A stretch of 64,000 nucleotides of DNA from contig OY282377.1 of NCBI GenBank assembly GCA_958295785.1, positions 3,470,896 through 3,534,895 on the forward strand, written 5' to 3'. This DNA is from an uncultured Latescibacterota bacterium. GTDB lineage: Bacteria > Latescibacterota > UBA2968. Below, piece after piece: positions 51,191-60,747 of the stretch (position 1 is the stretch's first letter; each line of letters begins with the position of its first letter). A program made the position numbers and the translations under genes. A model generated the notes under the pieces. The model searched no databases and had not been told where the DNA came from. It worked only from the letters and a program-made list of their open reading frames with translations.

Positions 51191-51357
51191 GCGTCTATTG
51201 CTCCGCTTCGCTACGTTGTAGAGCCTGCACTGAAAAGGGGTACAACTGGTGGTTGAACTGGCGTGAGCATCAGCCAGTTGTGTCCTATCTTCAGGCCAGT
51301 TTATGCCGCAATCTAGTGCTGCGTCTGTGCGTCTATTCGTCTAAAGGAGAAAGTGCT

Positions 51358-52941
51358 ATGCTGGTTGGATATGTGAGCGATGAGCGATACATTGCGCTGT
51401 CCGATGTGTCGCTGGAATTTCAGAACGCGTCGGGCGTGAGGTTTGCGCGGTCAAGTGCTTCGGGGGCGGTTTATGCGGATATTGCGCCGGGGCATTACCG
51501 GGTCGCGCTGGCCCACAATGGCTATGGGTCCAAAATTGTGGAGATAGAAATCGCAGAGGGCGCGCCCTATCCGTTCCGTCTGCTGTCGGATGGCTTGCTG
51601 GGGTATATGTGGCCCAAGTGCGTGAAATCCGGGGATGAGTCGGAGTTTAGGATTCATTCGCACGAGCAGTACAAGCTGGAATTGTGGCGCTACGGTTGGC
51701 AGAAGGAATTGATACACCCAATCGGGTGGTACGACGAGCACGGCCCGCGCGCAACGGTGCAGATCACGCCGGATGGAGACTATGCACAAACGGGCGTGGC
51801 GTGGAACAAATTCGGATACACCAGTCCGCGCCACAAGCAGTATGTGGCGGCACCGCAACGGGGGGGGCTTTATTATCTCCATGCAAAAACCGAGTCCGGG
51901 CTGTTTTTTTCATTTCCGTGGGTTGTCGCACCGGCAGAGCCCACCGCGAAAGTGGCGGTGCTGGCGTCGAATATCAACTGGAATTGCTACAACAACTTTG
52001 GTGGGCGGAGCAACTACATCCACCCGGACCGGATGCCGCCCACCCCGACCATCAACGCACGACTCGAACTCAAGCGATACACCGACCCAGAGCATATCAA
52101 TTACGATACAGAGGAATACCTGCCGCTTTCCTTTGATCGGCCAGAGCCGATCAACCATGTGCCGGAAGATGCACAGGTGACAGACCCGATTGAGGGGCGC
52201 ACACCCAACCATATCGCGCCCGCTGAGTGGCGGCTGTTGGGCTGGCTGGAGCGGGAGGGTTTTGCCTACGATCTGTGGTCGGAAACGCAATTCCACTTTG
52301 GCGATTTAAAGCTGGATGATTACGAGGTTTTGGTTCTCGGACCGCATCCGGAGTACTGGTCTAGCAAGATGTATTACGAACTGAAAGACTGGGTCTTCAA
52401 CCGGGGCGGACGGTTGATGTACCTGGGCGGAAATGGGCTGAATTGCGAGGTTGTGTTTTTGGACGAAGCCACGATGGCGGTGCACAATGGCGATGGGCGC
52501 GAGCAGCGCGATGGGGGATTTGAGAGCCGCTTTCACATGCGCCATGAGTCCGAGGCGAACCTGCTCGGCGTCGTGTTCACAGATGCGGGGATTATGACAG
52601 CGGCACCCTACCGGGTGGTGGATGCAGGCCATTGGATATTTGAAGGCACCGGGTTGAAAAACGGCGACCTGTTCGGACAGGCGTGCCTGCACATGCGCGT
52701 TCCGGGGGGCGCATCGGGACACGAAACAGATAAGATATCGCCGAGGTTCTCGCCGAAGAATACCCACTTGTTGGCCAAGGGAACCAATCCCGACAACGGC
52801 GGTGCAGAGATGGTGCTACACGAACCCGAAGGAGGCGGTGCCGCGTTCTCCACCGGATCGATTACCTATATCAGTTCGCTGCTGGTGAGCGAGCCGGTAT
52901 CTCGAGTGACGGCAAATGTGTTGCGACGGTTTTTGGGATAG
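51358..52941 (+). CDS. N,N-dimethylformamidase large-subunit-like protein
   Basis: 527 residues. The N-terminal part (1-75) is a beta-sandwich/carboxypeptidase-regulatory-like fold (LVGYVSDERYIALSDVSLEFQN). The main domain (about 100-520) resembles the DMFase beta subunit: NNFGGRSNYIHPD, GWLEREGFAYDLWSETQFHFGDLKLDDYEVLVLGPHPEYWSSKMYYELKDWVFNRGGRLMYLGGNG, TGSITYISSLLVSEPV. The ATG at 51358 follows AAAGGAGA. No signal peptide. DMFase hydrolyses formamides; many uncharacterised relatives exist, so the true substrate may be another amide. Co-directional with the transporter gene upstream. Confidence 0.8.
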   Translation: MLVGYVSDERYIALSDVSLEFQNASGVRFARSSASGAVYADIAPGHYRVALAHNGYGSKIVEIEIAEGAPYPFRLLSDGLLGYMWPKCVKSGDESEFRIHSHEQYKLELWRYGWQKELIHPIGWYDEHGPRATVQITPDGDYAQTGVAWNKFGYTSPRHKQYVAAPQRGGLYYLHAKTESGLFFSFPWVVAPAEPTAKVAVLASNINWNCYNNFGGRSNYIHPDRMPPTPTINARLELKRYTDPEHINYDTEEYLPLSFDRPEPINHVPEDAQVTDPIEGRTPNHIAPAEWRLLGWLEREGFAYDLWSETQFHFGDLKLDDYEVLVLGPHPEYWSSKMYYELKDWVFNRGGRLMYLGGNGLNCEVVFLDEATMAVHNGDGREQRDGGFESRFHMRHESEANLLGVVFTDAGIMTAAPYRVVDAGHWIFEGTGLKNGDLFGQACLHMRVPGGASGHETDKISPRFSPKNTHLLAKGTNPDNGGAEMVLHEPEGGGAAFSTGSITYISSLLVSEPVSRVTANVLRRFLG

Positions 52942-52942
52942 C

Positions 52943-54001
52943 TTACGAAAGACGATTCAGGAACTCCTGGGGGATTTTTGCACCATAGACCTGGGAGTGA
53001 CCGCCGCGGTTGGAGGTGTAGATGAGCCAGGCATTGTCAGATGTCATGTAAGGATGGGTGTGCGACCATTGCTGGCCGTCGTGTTCGGTGCGGCTGAGGA
53101 CGAGACATTTGTGATTGCCCGATTTGAGGGAGCCGATGTGGATGGGGATGTCTCGCTCTTGGGTGGCGTCCCCAACCCAGTATTGACCACAGCGGGAGAC
53201 GCTGACGTGGCCGAATCGATAGGGGGTCACGCTGACCAGGGTTGGCGCGTTGTCGTTTAAGCCCGCAGTCCAGAGGTTGCCCGGGCTGTCTTCGTCAGAT
53301 CCCGTAGAGATAAAGATGTGGTCAGTTCTGCCAATCCATGCTTCGTGGCCGGTGGGGCGCGGCGTGTGGGGGCGATCAACGGGGAACCAAGTGATGCCTT
53401 CGCGGTCGGGTTCAAGGGCGCCGAGGTGGACGCATTCGACGGCGGGCATCTCGTTGGCCTGGATGAGGATCCGGTTGTTGCCATCGAGGGAAAATTGCTC
53501 GTGTTTGAAGTGGTAGTCGTCCCGATGGGCAAGGGTGCCGCTTTTCCCGGTTGAGAGGTCCGTACACCAGACTTTGCTCGAACCGCCTTCCGGGTGGACG
53601 CTGGCAGCGTAGTAACGCCCGTCCTGAGAAGCGGTGCCGTAGCTGAAGCGGCCCTCTTCGGTCGGCAAAGATGTGATGTCTTCTTTTTTGAGGGTCTGGT
53701 AGTTACAGCGTTTGAGCACAAGCTCATCCCCGCCTTGCTGATAGTAGAGGTGTTCGCCCCAGGCGTGGAAGGCGGGGAAGCGAGGGGCCTCGGCGAGTAC
53801 GGTGTGGTGGCTGCCATCTTCCAGGTCGAGGAAGGACAGGCCGCCAGGTTGCCCATTTTTGGGATAAAATCGGATGGCGACGCGGGTTCCGTCAGCCGAG
53901 GAATAGGGCTGTTCGCCATAGATGTTGTCGGCGGGGCGAGGATCGTCGACGAGTTGGTAGATTTCAGCACCGGAATTGGGATCGGTTTCGACGAGTTTCA
54001 T
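52943..54001 (-). CDS. Oligogalacturonate-lyase-like beta-propeller protein
   Basis: 352 residues. A WD40-like/PD40 propeller beginning MKLVETDPNSGAEIYQLVDDPRPADNIYGEQPYSSADGTRVAI. FKHEQFSLDGNNRILIQANEMPAV, THPYMTSDNAWLIYTSNRGGHSQVY and GHEAWIGRTDHIF are the family's repeated blades. Oligogalacturonate lyase (Pectate_lyase_22) cleaves unsaturated oligouronides in the cytoplasm; a His/Gln metal site is expected at HE and H residues of these blades. Without residue mapping, the lyase activity is only probable. It is convergent with the DMFase-like gene, with one base between the stops. Confidence 0.82.
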   Translation of the reverse strand: MKLVETDPNSGAEIYQLVDDPRPADNIYGEQPYSSADGTRVAIRFYPKNGQPGGLSFLDLEDGSHHTVLAEAPRFPAFHAWGEHLYYQQGGDELVLKRCNYQTLKKEDITSLPTEEGRFSYGTASQDGRYYAASVHPEGGSSKVWCTDLSTGKSGTLAHRDDYHFKHEQFSLDGNNRILIQANEMPAVECVHLGALEPDREGITWFPVDRPHTPRPTGHEAWIGRTDHIFISTGSDEDSPGNLWTAGLNDNAPTLVSVTPYRFGHVSVSRCGQYWVGDATQERDIPIHIGSLKSGNHKCLVLSRTEHDGQQWSHTHPYMTSDNAWLIYTSNRGGHSQVYGAKIPQEFLNRLS

Positions 54002-54260
54002 GGCGAGTCTCCTGCGTATGGGACATTGGAAGGAACAATTTGATGGAATATACCATGCCTGTGGATGACGCATCAAGCAGTTTTCCAGCGGGAAGAAAGA
54101 GATGCGGCGCGGCGGGTTGGCCCCTGTTGTGAATATTACCTTCAGGTGGCGATGGGGGCTGGCTCAAAGGCCGGCGGCGTGGGATTGGACGCGATGTGGT
54201 TTGATACGGATTTGCAGTGTGCGGCGCGATCTTTGCCCGCGCTGTTCTGCGGGGATGCAC

Positions 54261-55328
54261 TTAATCGGGAAAACGAAACGGGGGCGCGATGTGTAGCCAG
54301 TTGCTCCCGTTGAGTGCTTTGAGGAAGGCGATCAGGTCTCGTTTTTCCGCGTCTGTGAGGTCGAGGGGCGCGATCAATTCGTCGAGAAATGGATTGGCGA
54401 TGCCGCCCTTGTCGTAAAATTCGACGATTTCTTTTAGGGTTTTGATGCGACCGTTGTGCATATAGGGGGCTGTGCGTGCAATTTCTCGGAGGGTGGGCGT
54501 TTTCATTGCGCCGAAGTGCTGTGGCTTTTTGGTATGTGCATAACGCCCGGGATCAACGCCTTTGATGTCGTCTATATTGCCGGTTTTTTCGTAAGTGGAA
54601 AAATCAGCGCGATCCCACCCAACGCCGATGTTGTGGAAGTCTTCATCGGTGTAATTGAACCCGGCGTGGCAATGCGTACAGCGCGCTTTGGCGCGAAAGA
54701 GGCGCAGGCCCCGGAGGGCAGATTGGGACATGGATCCTTTAGGCCCGCCGTATTCGAACAAATCGTAGGGCGATTCGCCAGAAATCAGCACGCGCTCAAA
54801 TGCGGCAAGTGCTTTGGCGATGCGGTCAGGCGTGATCGCACGATCTCCAAATGCGGCTTTGAACCGTGCGCGATAACCGGAAATGGCCGACAGCGTGGCG
54901 ACGACTCGGTCGAGGGTATTGCCCATTTCCGCGTGGCTCTGAAGGGGGATAAGGGCCTGTTCTTCAAGCGAAGTTGCCCGTCCGTCGTAAAAATAAGCGG
55001 AACCGTAAACCAGGTTGAGGAGGGTGGGCACATTGCGTTTGGCGGTCTGACCGTTGATCCCCGTGGGCAAAACCCGACCATCGGTAAAAGCGCGGTGGGG
55101 TTGGTGGCAAGAGCCACACGCAATACTGCCATCTCTAGAGAGACGCTTGTCAAAAAAAAGGAGTTTGCCCAAGGCAATTTTGCTTCGGGTGAGGGGGTTG
55201 TCTTTGGGCATGCTGTTGAGATAGCGAATTTCGTCGTGGCCCAAAGGCACGCGGGGGATGTCGCCGCCAAACCCAGCAATTGGAAGCGCGATCAAAAGGA
55301 CGAAAAAAAATGCGATGCGGCGGAACAT
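54261..55328 (-). CDS. Di-haem cytochrome c peroxidase (CcpA/MauG family)
   Basis: 355 residues with a signal peptide (MFRRIAFFFVLLIALPIAGFGG). Two haem motifs are present: CGSCHQPH near residue 77 and CTHCHAGF near 215. Other hallmarks are LGKLLFFDKRLSRDGSIACGSC, NVPTLLNLVYGSAYFYDGRATSLEEQA, and AMKTPTLREIARTAPYMHNGRIKTLKEIVEFYDKGG. It reduces hydrogen peroxide in the periplasm with electrons from cytochrome c, or, as in MauG, modifies a partner. It ends near a run of 250 bp without genes and lies 9 nt after the FGE-like gene. Confidence 0.93.
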   Translation of the reverse strand: MFRRIAFFFVLLIALPIAGFGGDIPRVPLGHDEIRYLNSMPKDNPLTRSKIALGKLLFFDKRLSRDGSIACGSCHQPHRAFTDGRVLPTGINGQTAKRNVPTLLNLVYGSAYFYDGRATSLEEQALIPLQSHAEMGNTLDRVVATLSAISGYRARFKAAFGDRAITPDRIAKALAAFERVLISGESPYDLFEYGGPKGSMSQSALRGLRLFRAKARCTHCHAGFNYTDEDFHNIGVGWDRADFSTYEKTGNIDDIKGVDPGRYAHTKKPQHFGAMKTPTLREIARTAPYMHNGRIKTLKEIVEFYDKGGIANPFLDELIAPLDLTDAEKRDLIAFLKALNGSNWLHIAPPFRFPD

Positions 55329-55337
55329 GGCGGTCTC

Positions 55338-56432
55338 TCAGCGAGCGCAGCGAAAGCCGAAATAGGCCAGGCTGCCGTTGTCTTGGGCCGAAGGCTCGCC
55401 CCCATAGCGGCGGGCACAGCGCAATGAATGCGGGGACGACTGCCATTGCCCGCCCCGGCGCGTGTGTTGATAGTCGAGGCCCTTGTCGGGGCCTTTGGGA
55501 TTGTCGGAAGGTGCGTTTTGGTAATAATTCGGATCGTACCAATCGGCGCACCACTCCCACACATTGCCGGCCATGTCGTAGAGGCCATAGGCATTGGGCG
55601 GGTGGGATTTGACGGGGCGCGTGGGATATGGGGTTTTGAAGATGCGCCCGTAATTGGCCCTTTGTTCATCGGGCGGGTCGTCGCCCCAGGGATATTTGGC
55701 CTGGGTGCGGCCCGCGCGGCAGGCGTATTCCCACTCGGCTTCGGTGGGCAAGCGGGCGTTTAGATACCGGCAGTACGCATCGGCGTCGTGGTGGGTGATG
55801 GCGACAACCGGGTGCGTGTCAAACTCAGACATCCAAAACCAGTCTTCTCGCCAGTGTTCGGGCGAAGGGTGCCCAGTGGCGCGGGTAAAGGCGAAGTATT
55901 CGGCATTGGTGACTTCGCAGTGCATGAGTTCAAAATCGGCCACGGCAACCTCGCGGATGGGTTTTTCGTTTTCAAACGTGCCGCCCATTAGGAAAGTTCC
56001 GCCCCGAATGGACACAAAACCGAGTGCGCCGGGCCGGGGCAGCACAAGCGGACGCCATGGCCTTGACGGATCGACGACAACCCAGCCTTTGCCGGAAGCC
56101 ATCAGGTTGCCGACCAATGTATTGAGCAGGGTGCGAATCGCGGTTTTGTCGGGTGCGTCGGGCGAAAGTTCGAGATAGGTTTTGAGGTGGCGATACGCAT
56201 GGGCATCGCGGTTTTGCCGGCGATAGAGGCGGGCGAGAATCAGGTGCGTGGGTGCGTGTTTGGGGTCAATTTTGAGGATTTTGAGAAACTGCTGTTCGGC
56301 ATAGTCGATCTCGCCATCTAACAATGCCATGCGGGCCAGGTCATAGCGCGCCGGAACCTCGGCGGGATTGCTCTGCGCGTTGGCAATAAAACTCAGCAAA
56401 AAGACAACGATGAGACACGGGCGGGTCGGCAT
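55338..56432 (-). CDS. FGE-sulfatase-domain protein with TPR, catalytic cysteines absent
   Basis: 364 residues. A signal peptide (MPTRPCLIVVFLLSFIANAQS) leads to a TPR-like helical segment (about 30-120) and then an FGE-sulfatase (SUMF1) domain (about 130-364): FVSIRGGTFLMGGTFENEKPIREVAVADFELMHCEVTNAEYFAF, LPTEAEWEYACRAGRTQAKYPWGDD, GLYDMAGNVWEWCADWYDPNYY, RRGGQWQSSPHSLRCARR. Formylglycine-generating enzymes need a Cys pair about where this protein has Ser and Leu (QSSPHSL), so it cannot convert sulfatase cysteines as those do. It is probably a secreted binding or other modifying protein. Co-transcribed with the cytochrome peroxidase. Confidence 0.88.
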   Translation of the reverse strand: MPTRPCLIVVFLLSFIANAQSNPAEVPARYDLARMALLDGEIDYAEQQFLKILKIDPKHAPTHLILARLYRRQNRDAHAYRHLKTYLELSPDAPDKTAIRTLLNTLVGNLMASGKGWVVVDPSRPWRPLVLPRPGALGFVSIRGGTFLMGGTFENEKPIREVAVADFELMHCEVTNAEYFAFTRATGHPSPEHWREDWFWMSEFDTHPVVAITHHDADAYCRYLNARLPTEAEWEYACRAGRTQAKYPWGDDPPDEQRANYGRIFKTPYPTRPVKSHPPNAYGLYDMAGNVWEWCADWYDPNYYQNAPSDNPKGPDKGLDYQHTRRGGQWQSSPHSLRCARRYGGEPSAQDNGSLAYFGFRCAR

Positions 56433-56845
56433 AGCGAATATCCGAAAAGTGAATACAGGTCGAGTACATAGCCAAAAGTTAAGGCGGTTGGGAGGCACTG
56501 TCAAGCGCGACAAGACGGGCGATGTGAAAAACGAAAAAAGTGCTTGACATTGGGAGAGGCTTTAATACATATTGCCCACCAGTGAGTTTTGTCATTTTTT
56601 TGCGTTAGAACCGTCTAAAAACCAACAGAGCGCGTGGCATAGATGGGTTTTTTTTTACCCCTGTCCGAAAATTAGAAGGTGTTGTTTGATTTTACATTAA
56701 AGCGGTTGTTCGGGGTGCGACATTTGTGCGTATTGTCATACGATCCAAAACTGTCCGAAGTATTTTAGCTGGGAGAAAGGAGGTCGATTTGAATCGAGTG
56801 CGATGCCGCGTTGTATTTTTCCCATTTTCACAGGAGGATCAACTT
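56433..56845. other. 413-bp intergenic region, promoter-bearing
   Basis: No gene seen. A TTGACA hexamer at 56544-56549 is followed 17 nt later by ACATAT, a weak promoter-like pair reading rightwards toward the outer-membrane operon. The region is AT-rich compared with the rest. The divergent FGE-like gene starts at the left edge. Confidence 0.4.
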
Positions 56846-57532
56846 ATGCGGGTGTTGAAAATATTGTGTTTCGTCGGGGCAATTCTGATCTCGGTTTCCA
56901 GCGCAAGGGCCTTTGAAAAAGGCCGGGCGGGGATCGGATTTTTTGGAAGTGCCCATGTGCCGATGTTCAACTTTGGAAAATGGTATTCGATTTCCCCCAA
57001 ACTCGGCTTGAGTTACAACTATGTGGTGAATCCGAAAATCATCGCCGAGATCGAGTATCACTATTCCAGAATGGGCGGAGGCGATTTGGCAGAGCGGAGG
57101 TTCAGATGGTCGGTCGATGACAACGAGCATCTCAGTCCGCAGGTTTCCCAAAAGATGTCTTTCAACAGCATTGCGGCCAACGGGATTGTGCATTTGCGGG
57201 CGTTGGGCCAAGGCACAACGCCCTACCTCACCGGCGGCATGGGTTTTTTCTGGTATAAGAACGCGGTGTCTGGGTTAATTTTTCCCGGGCAGACAGGCAC
57301 GACCCTAGATACCGGCCTTTCGCTTTCGGCCTATGAAGACAATTGGCCGGCGTTGACAGCCATGCTGGGCGCAGGCGTTAGCATTGTGACTTCCGAGCGT
57401 TTTTTGATCGATATTCGCGCGCGATACAATATTATGCTCGGCGAATTGCGTCCGCTCGAGGACTGGGGCCTCTTGAAGACATTTCCACTACAAGCGTTCG
57501 ATCTGATGGTTGGGTTCAAGTATTTCTGGTAG
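56846..57532 (+). CDS. Outer-membrane beta-barrel protein
   Basis: 228 residues with a signal peptide (MRVLKILCFVGAILISVSSARA). The mature part alternates in beta-strands and ends with an aromatic C-terminus (FKYFW), typical of BAM-inserted barrels. RAGIGFFGSAHVPMFNFGKWYSISPKLGLSYNYVVNPK and TTPYLTGGMGFFWYKNA look like OmpW/OmpA-barrel sequence. The ATG has CAGGAGGATCAACTT upstream. It is the first gene of an operon with the TonB-dependent receptor 27 nt after it. No ligand can be named. Confidence 0.82.
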   Translation: MRVLKILCFVGAILISVSSARAFEKGRAGIGFFGSAHVPMFNFGKWYSISPKLGLSYNYVVNPKIIAEIEYHYSRMGGGDLAERRFRWSVDDNEHLSPQVSQKMSFNSIAANGIVHLRALGQGTTPYLTGGMGFFWYKNAVSGLIFPGQTGTTLDTGLSLSAYEDNWPALTAMLGAGVSIVTSERFLIDIRARYNIMLGELRPLEDWGLLKTFPLQAFDLMVGFKYFW

Positions 57533-57559
57533 ATTGAATCTTCACGGAGGAAGGAAGAT

Positions 57560-60500
57560 ATGAAACGTGTTTTGGGTGTTTTGAGTCTTCTGGTCGCTGT
57601 TGGCCTGGCACATGCCGCCACGACCGGAAAAATTACCGGGCGGGTGGTCGATAGCAAAGGCGAGGTCCTGCCCGGTGCCAATGTGACGCTGGAAGGGACG
57701 TACCGAGGCGCGACCACCGATGCGGAGGGGTATTACGTGATCCTGTCTGTGGATCCGGGCATCTATGTGCTGAAGGCGTCTATGGTCGGCTATTCAGAGG
57801 CGACCAAAACCGATGTGCGGGCAAATTCGGACATTACGACGACCGTGAATTTCGCGCTCAATGAAGCGACCCTGGAACTGGGCGAGTTGACCGTGGTGGC
57901 GGAACGGCCCCTGGTTGAACCCGACCGCACAGAGAGTCGCTATGTGGTGACGGCCGAAGACATTCAAGTGCTTCCCATGGTTCGCAATTTGGACAATTTT
58001 GTCGAATTGGAAGCGGGGGTGAATGTCGACGGATCAGACCGAATCCGCAATGCCTGGACACAGGGCGGGAGTGGCGAAGTCACGGAATACCAAGTTGATG
58101 GGATCAAGTTGACGATGATGGACGGTCGCCGCGAGGGCCGGGGCACGTCTTCGCAGACTTTCCGCAACATCAATCCCTCGGCGATTTCCGAGATCACGGT
58201 GCTGGCCGGTGGGCTGAATGCCGAATACGGGCACATCGGCGCGGTGTCGGTCGTGACGCTAGATGGCGGGCGAGACTTTCACGGGCAAGGACACTACCGG
58301 TTCTCGCCTGCGCGACAAAAACACTGGGGCGAGAATTTTTACGAAAGCCCGATTCACAAGGATCGGTTGAAGACCGGAAATTCGGCATGGGAAAACGAAA
58401 CGGACGACGCGGGGCGGCGCGTGCATCTGCGGCCCGATAGCGATTATACCGATGTGCAGGGGCATTTCATGGAGGCATCCCTTTCGGGCCCCATCGGCCG
58501 CGACGTGTCGTTTTTCCTGAGCACGCAGCACGATTTTCAGCCGACTCGCTTGCCGGCCGCGCAACTTCGCAAACCCTTTAATGCCAATACGACCTACAAG
58601 CTGACCACCAATCTCACCCCGAACCTGAAGCTGCGTGCAGGTGGGCTTTACGCACGCGACAAGGGGCGGTTCACCACGGGTTCTAACCTGCTGCGCGCCA
58701 GTGCACAACGGCACAGGAATAATGCGCGGGGAATCTTTTTGCCCGAAGGCGAATCTGCCGCCGGATCGTGGCAGAGCACAGACAATTTGATCTACGTGTT
58801 GGCGACGCACACCTTGTCGCCTCGGACCTTCTACGAGGTGCGCTTGTCGCGTTACGGCAGCGTGCAAGATACCCTCGATGTGCCGTCTGTGACCGCGGAT
58901 CCGACTTTGGATCAAGACGGCTGGTACTATGCCGATGCGGGGCAACTTCAGGACTATCAACTCGGTCAGCAGATCCGGTACACGCTGAAAGCCGATTTGT
59001 CCAGCCAGATCACGCGCGGGCACTTTGTCAAGGCGGGGATCAGCCTGACCCGCTACGATGCGTACCAGATCAATTTCACGGAAACCGCCGGCGGCAAGAA
59101 CCGCTATATCATTCATTTTGGGAAATACGGAGAATTTGAAAGGGGCGTGACCCCCTGGGAATTTTCCGGCTATATTCAGGACAAGATGGAGTTTGAGGGG
59201 TTGATCGTCAATGCGGGGCTGCGTATGGAGCGGTTCTGGGGCGAAAAGGTGCCGCTGATTCCCTTTCAGGGCGCGCCGATGACCAACACGTTCACCCGGT
59301 ATCAGGCGCACGCGCAATACGGCGATATGAAAGCCTATACGTGGTATATGCCGCGGCTAGGCATTTCCCACCCGATTACGGAAAAGTCGAAAATTCACTT
59401 TTTTTACGGCAAATACCATTCGCGTCCCGCCTTTGATTTGTTCTTTAGAAATCGCTGGCGCACGTCGGGGGCGGCTTCCCGCGATTTGAACGGGAACGGG
59501 ACCATTGACGCGGCAGAGGTGAATAACAACCTGCCGCTGAACGACTCGTTCGGTTCGGCTTATGTGATCGACAATCCCTCTTTTCAAAACGCACAGGTCT
59601 CTACGGCCTTCGAGTTGGGGACAGAGTATAACTTCATCGGCGACTACACCTTGCAAACCACGGCTTACTACCGCGTGTCCAACGGGTTTTTGAGCGTGCA
59701 GGCGATGTATTTTGTCGATCCCACGCTCGGCAGAAAGTCCAAGACCCGGGCAAATGGCCCGCGCGGGCATGTGACGACTCGGGGGTTGGAACTCGCGCTG
59801 AAGAAAGGGCTGAAGCACAACTTCTCGTTCAAAGCGTCCATCAACATGGGCTGGGGCGAGCGGTTGACCATTGGCGGCACCAAGCGCGGAAATGGCGAGA
59901 CCGACATTTTCCCAGACGCCACGTATATTGCCGATCCGAGTCGCTATTGGCAAGCATGGACGGTCGATCCAAATACCGGCGCGGAAATGCCCAACCCGCC
60001 CACCGGTGCGAAGCTCGAGGAATTGCAGGCAAAAGCACAGGCACAAGTGGATTTGGGCCTCGACGGGCAGCAGAAGGTGGGGGCGCAACACCGCACGGAC
60101 TTCATCAAGCTGTGGGAATTGCCCTGGCTGTCCAGCGAAGACGCGCAGCGATTGCGGGGCCTCTATTCCATCTCGAGCACGTTTTGGAGCGTGGAAGGCG
60201 CGCGCAGCGACGCGCGGCGCACGCAAGGAAGCTTGGTGCTCATCTATGCCAGCCCTCCCGATTTTGGCCCCGGCGAGATGTTTTGGGGAAGCAAGTTGTT
60301 GGGCGACCTGCGGATCAACATGATCTACCGGCTTTACACCGGGCGGCTTTTTAATTTTAACGATCCGATCACCAGCCTAAATGTGAAGCGGGAAGGTCCC
60401 ACGTCGTCTGTAACCGATCTGAGTATTCAAAAGGGCTTTAACATCAAAAACGTGAAGCCCCTGATTTACTTGGAAATCAACAATTTGTTCAACCAGAAAA

Positions 60501-60679
60501 TCCCGAGCACGCAAAGCCAAGGCGGCGGAGTCGGCAGTTCATCGGATTATCTCAGATGGGGCTTGGTGGCGCCTCGGCCCGATGACGCCACGTTCCAGCA
60601 ACACGGAGATGTCAATGACTACGACCGCTTCAGCGGCGAACCCCGGCAGATCTTCGCGGGGTTGCGCGTGACGTGGTAA
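57560..60679 (+). CDS. TonB-dependent receptor with N-terminal carboxypeptidase-like domain
   Basis: 1,039 residues. A signal peptide (MKRVLGVLSLLVAVGLAHAA) is followed by a carboxypeptidase-regulatory-like domain (about 25-110: GKITGRVVDSKGEVLPGANVTLEGTYRGATTDAEGYYVILSVDPGIY), a plug domain (about 110-230: VVTAEDIQVLPMVRNLDNFVELEAGV, NINPSAISEITVLAGGLNAEYGHIGAVSVVT), and a 22-strand barrel ending in FAGLRVTW. This is the receptor type seen in FCB bacteria. It imports a substrate across the outer membrane, powered by TonB-ExbBD encoded elsewhere. The next gene encodes a large secreted protein that may bind or cap it. Confidence 0.93.
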   Translation: MKRVLGVLSLLVAVGLAHAATTGKITGRVVDSKGEVLPGANVTLEGTYRGATTDAEGYYVILSVDPGIYVLKASMVGYSEATKTDVRANSDITTTVNFALNEATLELGELTVVAERPLVEPDRTESRYVVTAEDIQVLPMVRNLDNFVELEAGVNVDGSDRIRNAWTQGGSGEVTEYQVDGIKLTMMDGRREGRGTSSQTFRNINPSAISEITVLAGGLNAEYGHIGAVSVVTLDGGRDFHGQGHYRFSPARQKHWGENFYESPIHKDRLKTGNSAWENETDDAGRRVHLRPDSDYTDVQGHFMEASLSGPIGRDVSFFLSTQHDFQPTRLPAAQLRKPFNANTTYKLTTNLTPNLKLRAGGLYARDKGRFTTGSNLLRASAQRHRNNARGIFLPEGESAAGSWQSTDNLIYVLATHTLSPRTFYEVRLSRYGSVQDTLDVPSVTADPTLDQDGWYYADAGQLQDYQLGQQIRYTLKADLSSQITRGHFVKAGISLTRYDAYQINFTETAGGKNRYIIHFGKYGEFERGVTPWEFSGYIQDKMEFEGLIVNAGLRMERFWGEKVPLIPFQGAPMTNTFTRYQAHAQYGDMKAYTWYMPRLGISHPITEKSKIHFFYGKYHSRPAFDLFFRNRWRTSGAASRDLNGNGTIDAAEVNNNLPLNDSFGSAYVIDNPSFQNAQVSTAFELGTEYNFIGDYTLQTTAYYRVSNGFLSVQAMYFVDPTLGRKSKTRANGPRGHVTTRGLELALKKGLKHNFSFKASINMGWGERLTIGGTKRGNGETDIFPDATYIADPSRYWQAWTVDPNTGAEMPNPPTGAKLEELQAKAQAQVDLGLDGQQKVGAQHRTDFIKLWELPWLSSEDAQRLRGLYSISSTFWSVEGARSDARRTQGSLVLIYASPPDFGPGEMFWGSKLLGDLRINMIYRLYTGRLFNFNDPITSLNVKREGPTSSVTDLSIQKGFNIKNVKPLIYLEINNLFNQKIPSTQSQGGGVGSSSDYLRWGLVAPRPDDATFQQHGDVNDYDRFSGEPRQIFAGLRVTW

Positions 60680-60747
60680 ACGGAACCCGTCATGCCGAGG
60701 AAGATGATGCTTTGCTCGGCATGACACCGCAAAAGGGAGTACTGTTT

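Noticed and set aside
56544..56577. Firm sigma-70-type promoter call for the outer-membrane operon
   Set aside because: TTGACA is good, but the -10 candidate (ACATAT) is poor and this lineage may use another -10 consensus; it is kept only as a remark on the intergenic region.
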